A stretch of DNA of 64,000 nt from Kitasatospora papulosa. Its GTDB lineage: Bacteria; Actinomycetota; Actinomycetes; Streptomycetales; Streptomycetaceae. Each line of letters opens with the position of its first letter. The first letter of the stretch is position 1. Under the pieces are notes generated by a model. That model saw only the letters and a list, made by a program, of their open reading frames with translations. It did not search any database and was not told where the DNA came from. The position numbers and the translations under genes were made by a program. Where the stretch lies: contig NZ_JNYQ01000009.1 of the NCBI RefSeq assembly GCF_000717245.1, positions 124,001-188,000 on the forward strand. The letters run 5' to 3'. Positions 43,149-52,100 of the stretch are shown here, piece after piece.

Positions 43149-44342
43149 CTACGCCTCCAGCGCGGCCCGTGCGCCGACGAACGCCTGCACGGCGCGGTCG
43201 ACGTCCTCGGTGGAGTGCGCGGCGGAGAGCTGGACGCGGATACGGGCGGCCCCCTGCGGGACGACGGGGTAGGAGAACCCGATCACGTAGACCCCGCGTT
43301 CGAGGAGCAGCTCGGCCATCCTGCTCGCCTTCGCCGCGTCCCCGATCATCACCGGGGCGATGGCGTGGTCGCCGGGCAGTATGTCGAAGCCCTCCTCGGT
43401 CATCCGGGAACGGAACAGGGCGGTGTTGGCGGCGAGCCGCTCGCGCAGGTCGCCCGCGGACTCCAGCAGGTCGATGACCTTGAGGGAGGCGGCGGCGATG
43501 ACCGGGGCGAGCGAGTTGGAGAAGAGGTAGGGGCGCGAGCGCTGGCGCAGCAGCGCGACGATCTCGGCCCGCGCGGCGACGTAACCGCCGGACGCTCCGC
43601 CCAGCGCCTTGCCGAGCGTGCCGGTGATGATGTCGACGCGGTCCATGACGCCGTGGAGTTCGGGGGTGCCCCGGCCGCCGGGGCCGACGAAGCCGACGGC
43701 GTGCGAGTCGTCGACCATGACCATGGCGTCGTAGCGGTCGGCCAGGTCGCAGATCTCGGCGAGCGGGGCGACGTAACCGTCCATGGAGAAGACGCCGTCG
43801 GTGACGATCAGGCGGCGCCTGGCCCCGGAGGCCTCCTTGAGCTGCTGCTCGAGGTCGGCCATGTCGCGGTTGGCGTAGCGGTGGCGCTTCGCCTTGGAGA
43901 GGCGGATGCCGTCGATGATGGAGGCGTGGTTGAGGGCGTCGGAGATCACCGCGTCCTCGGGGCCCAGCAGCGTCTCGAAGACACCGCCGTTGGCGTCGAA
44001 GCAGGAGGAGTAGAGGATCGTGTCCTCCTGGCCGAGGAAGGCCGAGAGCCGCTGTTCCAGCTCCTTGTGGACCTCCTGGGTGCCGCAGATGAAGCGGACC
44101 GAGGCGAGTCCGTAGCCCCAGCGGTCCAGCGCCTCGTGGGCGGCGGCGACGACCTCGGGGTGGTCGGCGAGGCCCAGGTAGTTGTTGGCGCAGAAGTTCA
44201 GCACCTCACCCGCGCGGCCCCCGGCGGTGACGCCGACGGTGGCGGACTGCGGGGTGCCGATGACCCGCTCGGGCTTCTGGAGTCCGGCGTCACGGATCTC
44301 GTCGAGGGTGGTGCGCAGGTCGTCGCGTACGGAATCGAACAT
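43149..44342 (-). CDS. kbl: Glycine C-acetyltransferase (2-amino-3-ketobutyrate CoA ligase)
   Basis: This 397-residue PLP enzyme cleaves 2-amino-3-oxobutyrate with CoA into glycine and acetyl-CoA. The PLP Lys is in TGTLGKALGGASGG. The family motifs ANNYLGLADHPEVV, FICGTQEVHKELE and MVDDSHAVGFVGPGGRGTPE are all present, and the length is exactly that of Kbl. It lies 42 bases downstream of tdh in a two-gene operon that degrades threonine to glycine. Confidence 0.96.
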   Translation of the reverse strand: MFDSVRDDLRTTLDEIRDAGLQKPERVIGTPQSATVGVTAGGRAGEVLNFCANNYLGLADHPEVVAAAHEALDRWGYGLASVRFICGTQEVHKELEQRLSAFLGQEDTILYSSCFDANGGVFETLLGPEDAVISDALNHASIIDGIRLSKAKRHRYANRDMADLEQQLKEASGARRRLIVTDGVFSMDGYVAPLAEICDLADRYDAMVMVDDSHAVGFVGPGGRGTPELHGVMDRVDIITGTLGKALGGASGGYVAARAEIVALLRQRSRPYLFSNSLAPVIAAASLKVIDLLESAGDLRERLAANTALFRSRMTEEGFDILPGDHAIAPVMIGDAAKASRMAELLLERGVYVIGFSYPVVPQGAARIRVQLSAAHSTEDVDRAVQAFVGARAALEA

Positions 44343-44384
44343 GAAAGGTGTCTCCCAGGTGGATACGGGTGCGTACGAGGAGCT

Positions 44385-45413
44385 TCAGGCGGCCCAGTCG
44401 AGGAGAACCTTGCCACCGAGTCCACTCGCGGCGTCGTCGAACGCGGCTTCGAAGTCGCGGTAGCCGTACCGGCCGGTGATCACGGGCGCGAGGTCGAGCC
44501 CGCCCTCCAGGAGCACGGACATGGCGTACCAGGTCTCGTACATCTCCCGGCCGTAGATCCCCTTGATCGTCAGCATGGAGGTGACGACCCGGGACCAGTC
44601 GACGGGGAACTCGGCGGACGGCAGTCCGAGCATCGCGATCCGGCCGCCGTGCGTCATGTTCGCGATCATGTCCCGCATGGCCTCGGGGCGCCCGGACATC
44701 TCCAGGCCGATGTCGAAGCCCTCGCGCAGACCGAGGCGGCGCTGACCGTCGGCGATGGTCTCGCCCGAGACGTTCAGGGCGAGGTCGACGCCGACCTTCC
44801 GCGCCAGGTCGAGACGGGCCTCGCTGACGTCGGTGATGGCGACGTTGCGGGCGCCCGCGTGACGCGCCACGGCGGCCGCCATGATGCCGATCGGGCCCGC
44901 GCCGGTGATCAGCACGTCCTCACCGACCAGGGGGAAGGACAGGGCGGTGTGCACGGCGTTGCCGAACGGGTCGAAGATCGCGGCGACGTCGAGGTCGACC
45001 TTGTCCCGGTGCACCCAGACGTTCGAGGCGGGCAGCGCCAGGTACTCGGCGAACGCCCCGTCCCGGCCGACGCCGAGTCCGAGGGTGGAGCGGCACAGGT
45101 GCCGGCGCCCGGCGAGGCAGTTGCGGCACTTCCCGCAGACCAGGTGGCCCTCGCCGCTGACCAGGTCGCCGACCTTGATGTCGACGACGTCCGCGCCGAT
45201 CCCGGCGACCTCGCCGACGAACTCGTGGCCCAGGACGAGCGGGGTGCGCACGGCCTGCTGCGCCCAGCCGTCGTAGTCGCGGATGTGCAGGTCGGTGCCG
45301 CAGATCCCGGTGCGCAGGACCTTGATCAGCACGTCCCCGGGGCCGGTCTCCGGCTCCGGGACGTCCATCAGCCACAGTCCCGGCTCGGCCTTGTGCTTCA
45401 CGAGTGCCTTCAC
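44385..45413 (-). CDS. tdh: L-threonine 3-dehydrogenase
   Basis: This 342-residue zinc alcohol dehydrogenase oxidises threonine to 2-amino-3-oxobutyrate with NAD. The catalytic zinc Cys is in GICGTDLHI and its partner His in GHEFVGE. The structural zinc cluster is the four-cysteine segment GHLVCGKCRNCLAGRRHLC, and the NAD fold is VLITGAGPIGIMAAA. The sequence follows E. coli Tdh closely (IFDPFGNAVHTALSF, GIYGREMYETWY). The GTG at 45413 gives the standard start MKALVKHKAEPG and has GGGAG nine bases upstream. The 296 bases before it show no riboswitch that I can recognise. Confidence 0.95.
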   Translation of the reverse strand: MKALVKHKAEPGLWLMDVPEPETGPGDVLIKVLRTGICGTDLHIRDYDGWAQQAVRTPLVLGHEFVGEVAGIGADVVDIKVGDLVSGEGHLVCGKCRNCLAGRRHLCRSTLGLGVGRDGAFAEYLALPASNVWVHRDKVDLDVAAIFDPFGNAVHTALSFPLVGEDVLITGAGPIGIMAAAVARHAGARNVAITDVSEARLDLARKVGVDLALNVSGETIADGQRRLGLREGFDIGLEMSGRPEAMRDMIANMTHGGRIAMLGLPSAEFPVDWSRVVTSMLTIKGIYGREMYETWYAMSVLLEGGLDLAPVITGRYGYRDFEAAFDDAASGLGGKVLLDWAA

Positions 45414-45709
45414 GGCTGCGGCTCCCTGTACCTGGTGCGTGGTGGACACCCCGGTCCCGGACATGCCGAGGACGGCCTGCGGCCCGGGCTTCGGGGGATG
45501 CGGCGGACGGGGACAGGACGAACCGCCTGCCGCCGCGCTCTGCGCCGTCACCGAGAAATGTGCCGCACCGGGCGCTCCAGGTCCATCGAGGATTTCTTAA
45601 GCGCGGCCGTAGATCCTCTTCAGGCCCGCATGTCCTCCCCCGGCGTGCAGACCCTCCCACGGCCCGGCGGGCACCGTGCGGTCCCGGCCGCCCCCGGGCC
45701 GGGCCCGCC

Positions 45710-46189
45710 TCAGGCCTGGGGCTGCGGACGTGGCCAGGGACGCCCGTCGAGGTTCTCGATGTCGCTGTTGAGGCGCTTGAGACATGCGGCGAGGACGGCG
45801 ACCTCCTCGGAGGACCACGCGGCCATGACGCGCTCCAGACCGCGGATGTTCTCCGCACGTTCCGCGTCGAGGCCGTTCTCACCCGCAGAGGTGATGCGGA
45901 ACTTGCGGGCGATACCCCCGTCGGGGTCGGGAATGCGCTCGACGAGACCGGCCCGCAGCATGGCGGCGGTCTGCCGGTTCAACGTGGAGGCGTCGAGCCC
46001 GAAGGCCTCGCTGAGCTGCCCGATCGACATGGGGCCCTGCACCCGGATCCGGCTCAACAGGGTGTACGCGCTGCGGTCGAGGCGCCCGCCGCCCCGTTTC
46101 GACCGGGGCGCGCCGAGCTGGAGGTGCCGCCCCAGCAGCATGGTCTCGAACTCGATCAGGTGGGTCGGCTTGTCCATCGCCTGAGTCAC
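45710..46189 (-). CDS. MarR family transcriptional regulator
   Basis: This 159-residue regulator has a winged-helix core: TLLSRIRVQGPMSIGQLSEAFG, then LDASTLNRQTAAMLRAGLVERI as the recognition helix region, and the wing GGIARKFRITSAG. The GTG at 46189 is preferred because AAGGA lies eight to nine bases upstream; an ATG at 46177 is internal. It diverges from a second, unrelated-looking MarR gene and the exporter, with 136 bases between, so it may control that promoter too. Confidence 0.9.
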   Translation of the reverse strand: MTQAMDKPTHLIEFETMLLGRHLQLGAPRSKRGGGRLDRSAYTLLSRIRVQGPMSIGQLSEAFGLDASTLNRQTAAMLRAGLVERIPDPDGGIARKFRITSAGENGLDAERAENIRGLERVMAAWSSEEVAVLAACLKRLNSDIENLDGRPWPRPQPQA

Positions 46190-46289
46190 GGGCCAGGTCC
46201 TTCTCTCGACCGCCTGAGCGGTGCCACGGGGCTCTCGACAGCACATATACCACTCGGACGCCTGACGCACGGACACGCATTCAGGTATG

Positions 46290-46319
46290 TTGACATAGGT
46301 ATCGTCGCGTACCTATGCT
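46290..46319 (+). promoter_or_regulatory. Promoter with overlapping palindromic operator of the MarR-exporter unit
   Basis: TTGACA (46290-46295) and TATGCT (46314-46319) with an 18-base spacer are a strong vegetative promoter. Within it CATAGGTA (46294-46301) and TACCTATG (46310-46317) form a perfect 8-base inverted repeat with an 8-base spacer. A repressor here would block polymerase. The predicted transcript start, about seven bases after the -10, falls on the GTG at 46326. Confidence 0.7.
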
Positions 46320-46325
46320 GTGCGG

Positions 46326-46799
46326 GTGCCTGATCCCACCGCGCCCGCCGAGGACATCGACCGCGTAGCCTCCGCGCTCGTGGCGTCCCTGCCCGCGCTG
46401 CACCGGGGTCTGGAGCGGAAGGTCGCGCGCGATTTCCCGCATCCCCGCCTCCCTGACGGCCAGTTGGCACTGCTGTTCCTCGTCGAGGAACGCGAGGGGA
46501 TCACCGTCCGGGAGTCGGCCGAAGCCCTGGTGATGAAGCCGAACAACGTCAGCGCCCTCGTCTCCCAGCTCACCGGTCTCGGACTGCTGGAGCGCAGGCA
46601 GGACCCCGCCGACAGGCGTATCGCCCATCTGCACCCGACGCCCACCGCCCGCGAGCGGCTCACCGCGGCGCGGGCGCTCAAGGAAGCGCACCTGGCGCGC
46701 GCGCTGCACACCCTCACCGAGGGGCAGCTCGACGCGCTGGGAGCGGCCCTGGGTGCGCTGGCGTCACTCAACGTGCGCCTCCACTCCCCCGTCGGCTGA
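46326..46799 (+). CDS. MarR family transcriptional regulator, probably leaderless
   Basis: This 157-residue regulator has the MarR winged helix: LPDGQLALLFLVEEREGITV, the recognition region RESAEALVMKPNNVSALVSQ and the wing DPADRRIAHLHPT with the conserved DxRxxxxxLT pattern. The GTG at 46326 is chosen because the predicted transcript starts there; the GTG at 46320 would overlap the -10 box. No ribosome site is present, as expected for a leaderless message. It probably represses itself and the exporter that follows. Confidence 0.88.
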   Translation: MPDPTAPAEDIDRVASALVASLPALHRGLERKVARDFPHPRLPDGQLALLFLVEEREGITVRESAEALVMKPNNVSALVSQLTGLGLLERRQDPADRRIAHLHPTPTARERLTAARALKEAHLARALHTLTEGQLDALGAALGALASLNVRLHSPVG

Positions 46800-46970
46800 C
46801 TCCCCGCCGCACGGCTCGCCTGCACGGCTCCCCCGCACGGCACGGCCGTGGCCGGCTCCTCAGGCCGGCTTCTGCCGGATGCCGACGCACGCCGACGGCC
46901 ACGGCGCGGCCGTCGTGCCGGGGCCGCTCTCCACCCGTCCCACCGACGTTTCACAGACAAGGCTTCCCGC

Positions 46971-48560
46971 ATGTCCTCCACCACCGTGGACACCTCCTCC
47001 CTGCCCGAGAGTCCACCGGAAGCTCCGAGGGGCAGACGCACCAACCCCTGGCTCACGCTGATCGCCGTGGCCATCGGTCTGTTCATGGTCAACCTCGACG
47101 GTTCCGTCGTCGCGATCGCCAACCCGGAGATCGGCCGGGACCTCGACGCGTCCACCGCCGACCTCCAGTGGGTCACCAACGCGTATCTGATAGCCATGGC
47201 CGCCCTGTTGATCCTGGGCGGCAAGCTCGGTGACCGCCTCGGACGGCACACGGTCTACATGGTCGGCACCGTGGGCTTCACCCTGGCCTCGGTGGCCATC
47301 GGGCTGTCGGGCTCGATCGAGGGCGTGATCGCCTTCCGCGCCGCGCAGGGGCTCTTCGCCGCTCTGCTGATCCCCAACACCCTGGGGCTGCTGCGCGCGG
47401 TGTTCCCGCCCCGGAAGTTCGGTATGGCCGTGGGCCTGTGGGCCATGGTGGCGTCCTGCTCCACCGCGCTCGGACCGATCGTGGGCGGTCTGCTCATCGA
47501 GCACGTCACCTGGGAGTCGGTCTTCTGGATCAACGCCCCGATCGGCCTCTTCGCGCTCGTCTTCAGCCTGCTCGTGCTCCCGAAGAGCAAGGACTCCACC
47601 GGCCACCACCGTTTCGACGTACCCGGCGTGATCCTGCTCGCCGTCGGTCTGGTCGCTCTGATCTTCGGCGTGGTCAAGGGGGAGACCTGGGGCTGGAGTT
47701 CCGCCGGAACGCTGGGATCGATCGCCGCGGGCCTGGCCGTGCTGGCCTTCTTCTGCTGGTACGAGGCGCGACAGGAGCACCCGCTGCTGCCGATGCGGCT
47801 GTTCCGCAACCGTTCGCTGACCATCGGCACGCTCGTCACCGCGATCAACTTCTTCGTGATGCTGGGCGTCATCTTCTTCGTGATGCTGTACCTGCAGAAC
47901 GTGCGGGGCTTCTCCCCGGTCGAGGCGGGTGTCCGCACCCTGCCGTTCAGCCTCGCCACCGTGGTGGCGGCACCGCTCGGCGCCGCCCTGACGCAGCGCT
48001 TCGGCCCGCGGGTCACGATGCCGGCCGGCATGGTCCTCCAGGCGGCGGCCTCCCTGTGGATGCTGACCTGGGACGCCCATTCCGCGTTCGCCGCGATGTG
48101 GCCGCCGTTCCTCGCCATCGGTCTCGGTGTGGGCATGGTGATGTCGGCGTCCTCCGACGCCATCGTCGGCAACGCCCCGCGCAGGGACGGCGGTGTCGCG
48201 GGTGGGCTCCAGGCGACCTCGCTCCAGATCGGCGGCGCCCTCGGTACGTCCGTGCTGGTGTCGCTGATCAGCGGCAGGGTGGGCTCGACCCTCACCGGCG
48301 AGCTGACCTCGGCCGGTGTCCCGGCGAACGCGGTGGCCGGCTTCGAGGGGGCCGAGGACGCGGTCGCCATGGGTGTCTCCCCCGTGTCGGCGGACATGCC
48401 GGCGCAGCTGAGGGCCGCCGTGATCGAGGGCAGCGGCAACGCGTTCATGAACGGTGTGCACTCCGCCGTGGTCGTCACCGCCGTCCTGTGTGCCGTCGGC
48501 GCGCTGCTGGCCGGGTTCGGCATGCGCCGCGCCTCCGGCCCGGAGGCCACCGAGGCCTGA
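46971..48560 (+). CDS. MFS drug exporter (DHA2, 14-TM type)
   Basis: This 529-residue inner-membrane protein has about fourteen hydrophobic segments. It carries the MFS motif A variant GGKLGDRLGRH near residue 83 and motif C-like GPIVGGLL in the fifth helix, placing it with proton-driven QacA/EmrB-type drug exporters. The N-terminus up to residue 25 is hydrophilic. AAGG lies about nine bases before the ATG. The adjacent MarR gene and operator suggest that a toxic compound induces it; the compound is unknown. Confidence 0.92.
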   Translation: MSSTTVDTSSLPESPPEAPRGRRTNPWLTLIAVAIGLFMVNLDGSVVAIANPEIGRDLDASTADLQWVTNAYLIAMAALLILGGKLGDRLGRHTVYMVGTVGFTLASVAIGLSGSIEGVIAFRAAQGLFAALLIPNTLGLLRAVFPPRKFGMAVGLWAMVASCSTALGPIVGGLLIEHVTWESVFWINAPIGLFALVFSLLVLPKSKDSTGHHRFDVPGVILLAVGLVALIFGVVKGETWGWSSAGTLGSIAAGLAVLAFFCWYEARQEHPLLPMRLFRNRSLTIGTLVTAINFFVMLGVIFFVMLYLQNVRGFSPVEAGVRTLPFSLATVVAAPLGAALTQRFGPRVTMPAGMVLQAAASLWMLTWDAHSAFAAMWPPFLAIGLGVGMVMSASSDAIVGNAPRRDGGVAGGLQATSLQIGGALGTSVLVSLISGRVGSTLTGELTSAGVPANAVAGFEGAEDAVAMGVSPVSADMPAQLRAAVIEGSGNAFMNGVHSAVVVTAVLCAVGALLAGFGMRRASGPEATEA

Positions 48561-49064
48561 GAGCACGCCCGTTGCCACCCGGCCCGGGTACGGGAGTGCG
48601 TCCGGAAGGCGCGCCCCGTGCCCGGCCGGGCTCCGTCACCGCAGCGGCACGAACGCCTTGACCGTTTCGACCGGTCGCTCCGGCCGGTCCCCGGGGATGA
48701 GGGTGCAGCTGCCGGCGATCTCGCACCCCGCGTACCGGGTGGACCAGCGCACCGCGCCGGGTGCGGCGCATCGCGAGACGGAGGACGTCAGCACACCGGT
48801 CGCGTCCGGGCGTTCCGGCGACGCGGCGTGGTGCCGCGGCAGTCGTCGTGCGCCCGCCGGGGATCACGGAACGGCCCTCGGAGCGCCCGCCGACGGTGTG
48901 CGGCCCAACGGGGCGTCAGGGCTTGATAGCGTCGCCCGCACGACTACGGAAAGCTCCCCGCCGGGGTCGTCGCTCCGCCGGGCCGGGCCGCACCGACAGG
49001 GCGGCGAGCGGCGGCCGGTGCGTGTGACGGGGACGCACGTGGCAGGGACGATGAGGGCCTACGC
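48561..49064. other. Region between exporter and GAP1-like gene
   Basis: Apart from the small frame at 48636-48794 this 504-base stretch has no supported gene. TTGATA (48923-48928) and TACGGA (48945-48950), 16 bases apart, form a possible promoter for the gene at 49065. Confidence 0.4.
48636..48794 (-). CDS. Small Cys-containing hypothetical protein
   Basis: A 52-residue frame on the minus strand has coding-like third positions (nearly all G or C) and a protein-like end. It contains RCAAPGAVRW, RYAGCEIAGSCTLIPGD and the C-terminus VETVKAFVPLR, with three cysteines that might bind a metal. The GTG at 48794 is the best start but lacks a good ribosome site. It is convergent with the exporter gene. 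I recognise no family. The antisense frames over it look less protein-like. Confidence 0.45.
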   Translation of the reverse strand: MLTSSVSRCAAPGAVRWSTRYAGCEIAGSCTLIPGDRPERPVETVKAFVPLR

Positions 49065-51479
49065 ATGAGCCTCCCGCAGTTGCACTACACCTCCGTGGCG
49101 TCCGGGGACGCGGTGCCCGCCGGCCGGTTCACCGCGGTGGACCCCGCGATAGCCGGGCCGGTGCGCGCGGAGGCCGCACCGCTTCTGGCGTACGACGCCC
49201 CCGAGGGCACCCCCGACCGGCTCACCGACACCCGGCTCCGCTCGCTGCCGGTGGCGTTCGCCTTCGCCGCGCTCTCCGACGGCAGTCATCTCCTGAGCCG
49301 TACGGTCGCCACGGCCACGGGCGGATTCCACGCGCACGCCGTCCACCTCCCCCCGGGCGTGGCGATACCCGGCCGGGTGCTCCCCGTGGCCGCCTGGGGG
49401 GCCGTCGGGTGGCTGTCCGCGACACCCGACCGCACGCTGCCCGATCCGCTGACCACCATGGCGGGCGCGCACGGCCCCTCCCAGGGGCTCACCAGAGAAG
49501 GGCTCGGCGACTTCGCGGTGGCCCGCAGTCCCTGGATCGCCGCCGTGCTCAGCGATCTGCGCCGCGTGTGCGAGGACCCTTCCGCGCCGCGGGTCGTCCT
49601 CGTGGAGCGGCAGAGCGCGGACGTGGCCCGGTGGATCGCCCTGGCCACGGCCGTACTGCCCCGGGAGCACGCCGAACGGCTGACGTTCACGACGTACACC
49701 CGCGAGCCCGGGCGCAGGGCGCACCAGGTCGTCGGCGTCCTCCCGGAGGACGCACCCGACATCAGCGATCCGCGGTTCCGCGTCCACACCGCCTCGGGTC
49801 CGCGCCCCTCCGGGACGGCGCCCGACGCCTGGGCGGGGACCGCCGCCCGGATCTGGCGCAACCGGTCCCCCGAGCTCTTCCGGGAGGCGGCGGAACTTCC
49901 GGGCGAACCGTTCGCCGCGGGGCCGCTGGCCGTCACGGCGCTCGGCGCGGGCATCGCGCTCGGGTCCGCGGAGCGGGCCGCGGCGGCCGACTGGGCGGCC
50001 GAGCGTCCCTACGCGCTGGACGAGAAGCGCACCATGCAGCTCACCGGTGCCCTGACCGCGCCCGCCGACGACCGCACGGCAGCGGAGTGCGCGGCGGCCC
50101 TGCGTCTGCTGACGGCGCTCGACGGACGCTGTCCGGCCGCCGTCACCGCTCCGCTGGCCGCGTTGCTGGTGACGGAGGCGGTGCGCGGGGACGACGTGGA
50201 TCTGGAGCCTCCCGCGCGTTCGGTGTTCGAGGAGCCCGCCGGGGAACGCGCCCTCGCCGCGCTGGTCGAGGAGCTCGGTGACGAGCTGCTGGCCGAACTC
50301 GCCGCCGGGGTGCCCCGGAGCGTCGCACGGACCGTGCAGCTGCTGAGGATCGCCCGGCTCCTGGGCGTCGACCGCGCGGAGCTGCTCCCCGCCGTCGTCG
50401 GCCGGCTGGCCGGAGCACTGCTCGACGATCCGGAGGCGGGCGCCTGCCGCGCGCTGCTGGACCTGCTGGACGAGCAGTTCGACGTCCGTACGGCGCTCCT
50501 CGGCGAGCTGGACCGGCTCACCCCGGACCGTCCCGCGGACGCGGAGCGGCTGCTGGCCCGGGTGGCGCTGCCGTTCACGGGGACACAGGCCCTGCCGCAT
50601 CTGCGGATGTGCGCCGAGGCACCCGGCGCGAAGGCGCGGGGCGCGGACCGGGTGGCGGTCCTGCACACGGTGCTGCGCGCGGCCGGCATGTCCCCGTTCG
50701 CCGAACCGCTGGTGCTGCGGACCGCCGTCGGCCTGGTGTGGGGAGAGGACACGCCGACGGCCGGCGAGGCACGGACGCTGCTGGGCGAGACCACGTCCGA
50801 CGCCCACCGGGCGGCCGGCACCTGGTCGAACCTGGTCGACGCCGCGCTCGCCGCCCCCTCCCGCGACGAGGACGCCACCGAACTCGCCCACGATCTGCTG
50901 CGCGGCTTCCCGCAGGAGCTCGGTGCCCCGGTGCGCGCCCGTCTGATGCTGCTGGACTTCGCGCGCGAGCTGCGCTCGGGGGCTCCGGAACCGGGCTGGA
51001 CCGACCGCGTACGGACACTGCGGGCCCGTGCCGAACCGGCCGGCCCCCTTCCCCTGGAGCACGCCTTCGGGGCCCTGGCCGAGCGGCTGCTCGCCCCCGG
51101 GCGGCCCGGGGAGGAGCTGTACGCGTTCGTGCACAGCGGGGACGAGGACCTGATCGCCGCGTACGGCACGGCCGCCCGCCGCGAAGCGGTCCTGTCGCTG
51201 CTGGGGGCCGATCCCGCGTACGTCGCCGACTGTTTCACCGTGTGGAACGCCCATCCGCACGCGGGAGCCGGCTGGACCCGGACCAGGACCGCCCTGCTGG
51301 AGGAGGTGCTGCGTCCCGTCGTGCGCGGTCTGTCCCCGGAGGGCCTCGCGGCGGTGGAGCAGGCCGTGGAGACGCAGGGGAACAGCAGGACCCTGGACGC
51401 GTTCCGTGCCTGGAACCGGCCCTCCCGCTCCCTGGGCCGCCTCGGCAGACGCATAGCCGGGAGGGTGCGCAGAGGGTGA
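49065..51479 (+). CDS. Large GAP1-like (GTPase-associated protein 1-related) protein
   Basis: This 804-residue protein begins MSLPQLHYTSVASGDAVPAG and continues with a beta-rich N-terminal region (about 1-260) and a long alpha-helical Leu/Ala/Arg-rich part. The start and layout resemble actinobacterial proteins annotated as GTPase-associated protein 1-related, which are found with GTPases in predicted conflict or signalling systems. No GTPase, MoxR ATPase or effector gene adjoins it here. There is no signal peptide or membrane segment and no catalytic motif that I can identify. The family call is from memory of the sequence style and should be treated as moderate. Confidence 0.6.
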   Translation: MSLPQLHYTSVASGDAVPAGRFTAVDPAIAGPVRAEAAPLLAYDAPEGTPDRLTDTRLRSLPVAFAFAALSDGSHLLSRTVATATGGFHAHAVHLPPGVAIPGRVLPVAAWGAVGWLSATPDRTLPDPLTTMAGAHGPSQGLTREGLGDFAVARSPWIAAVLSDLRRVCEDPSAPRVVLVERQSADVARWIALATAVLPREHAERLTFTTYTREPGRRAHQVVGVLPEDAPDISDPRFRVHTASGPRPSGTAPDAWAGTAARIWRNRSPELFREAAELPGEPFAAGPLAVTALGAGIALGSAERAAAADWAAERPYALDEKRTMQLTGALTAPADDRTAAECAAALRLLTALDGRCPAAVTAPLAALLVTEAVRGDDVDLEPPARSVFEEPAGERALAALVEELGDELLAELAAGVPRSVARTVQLLRIARLLGVDRAELLPAVVGRLAGALLDDPEAGACRALLDLLDEQFDVRTALLGELDRLTPDRPADAERLLARVALPFTGTQALPHLRMCAEAPGAKARGADRVAVLHTVLRAAGMSPFAEPLVLRTAVGLVWGEDTPTAGEARTLLGETTSDAHRAAGTWSNLVDAALAAPSRDEDATELAHDLLRGFPQELGAPVRARLMLLDFARELRSGAPEPGWTDRVRTLRARAEPAGPLPLEHAFGALAERLLAPGRPGEELYAFVHSGDEDLIAAYGTAARREAVLSLLGADPAYVADCFTVWNAHPHAGAGWTRTRTALLEEVLRPVVRGLSPEGLAAVEQAVETQGNSRTLDAFRAWNRPSRSLGRLGRRIAGRVRRG

Positions 51480-51574
51480 CGAGGTCGTCGGACACGCCGC
51501 GCGGCAGGTACCGTGGAGCGTTCTGATCTCGTGTGCCTCCTGGCGGGCTGCGTGACATCCCAGGAGGAGACGGC

Positions 51575-52051
51575 ATGACGACGAACCGCGGACGCAAGGA
51601 CGTGATCCGCGACCGGATGGCCGCGACCGGCGAGTCCTACAACGTCGCCGCGCGGAACCTGAAGGCGATGAAGGACACGGCCGCCACCCGCGAGGCCCGG
51701 CTGATCCAGCGGTGGCTGCCCGCGGAGTCGCTGGACGTGCCGTGTCCGTGCGGCGGTACGTGTGAGCCCGGCGAGACCTGCGACCGCTGTCACGCCCGGC
51801 ACCGGCACGTGAAGCGCTACCCGGGCAGTGTCACGGACGTGGAGGCCTGGGCCGACCGCTACGAGTGCATGGGCTGCGCGTCCTCGTACACACTGACCAT
51901 CCACCTGGCGGGGCGGCCCTGGGGTGTGGCCGAGACCGTGGTGCGGGGCGGATCGGCCGAGGAGGTCGTGCTGGCCCGGGTGTTCCCCGGCGTGGTGCAC
52001 CCGTTGCTGCGGGCCGAGGTGGCGTCGGAGTCCGGGCCGGACGAGGACTAG
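51575..52051 (+). CDS. Cys-rich putative metal-binding protein
   Basis: This 158-residue protein has a basic N-terminus (RDRMAATGESYNVAARNLKA) that resembles the short DNA-binding-like start of several Streptomyces hypotheticals. Two clusters of Cys/His follow: CPCGGTCEPGETCDRCHARH near residues 50-70 and YECMGCASSY near 90, which suggests one or two zinc ribbons. The C-terminal third is acidic. A strong AGGAGGAGA precedes the ATG. It is 95 bases after the GAP1-like gene and may be cotranscribed. The function is unknown. Confidence 0.7.
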   Translation: MTTNRGRKDVIRDRMAATGESYNVAARNLKAMKDTAATREARLIQRWLPAESLDVPCPCGGTCEPGETCDRCHARHRHVKRYPGSVTDVEAWADRYECMGCASSYTLTIHLAGRPWGVAETVVRGGSAEEVVLARVFPGVVHPLLRAEVASESGPDED

Positions 52052-52100
52052 GGTCGTCCGTCCGGACCACACCGGGCGGGCACGGACGAGGGCGGAACAG

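Noticed and set aside
45661..45705. Terminator hairpin after the minus-strand MarR gene
   Set aside because: The arms are only eight bases with a 29-base loop in a region rich in G and C runs, so pairing may be by chance.
45414..45709. Glycine riboswitch or leader peptide upstream of tdh-kbl
   Set aside because: I saw no conserved glycine-aptamer core. A 12-codon frame at 45582-45544 (minus) lacks a ribosome site and informative codons.
48475..48867. Open frame of 130 codons on the minus strand after the exporter
   Set aside because: The product is Arg/Gly/Pro-rich without domain-like pattern and overlaps the exporter end. The shorter frame at 48636-48794 in another phase is more protein-like.
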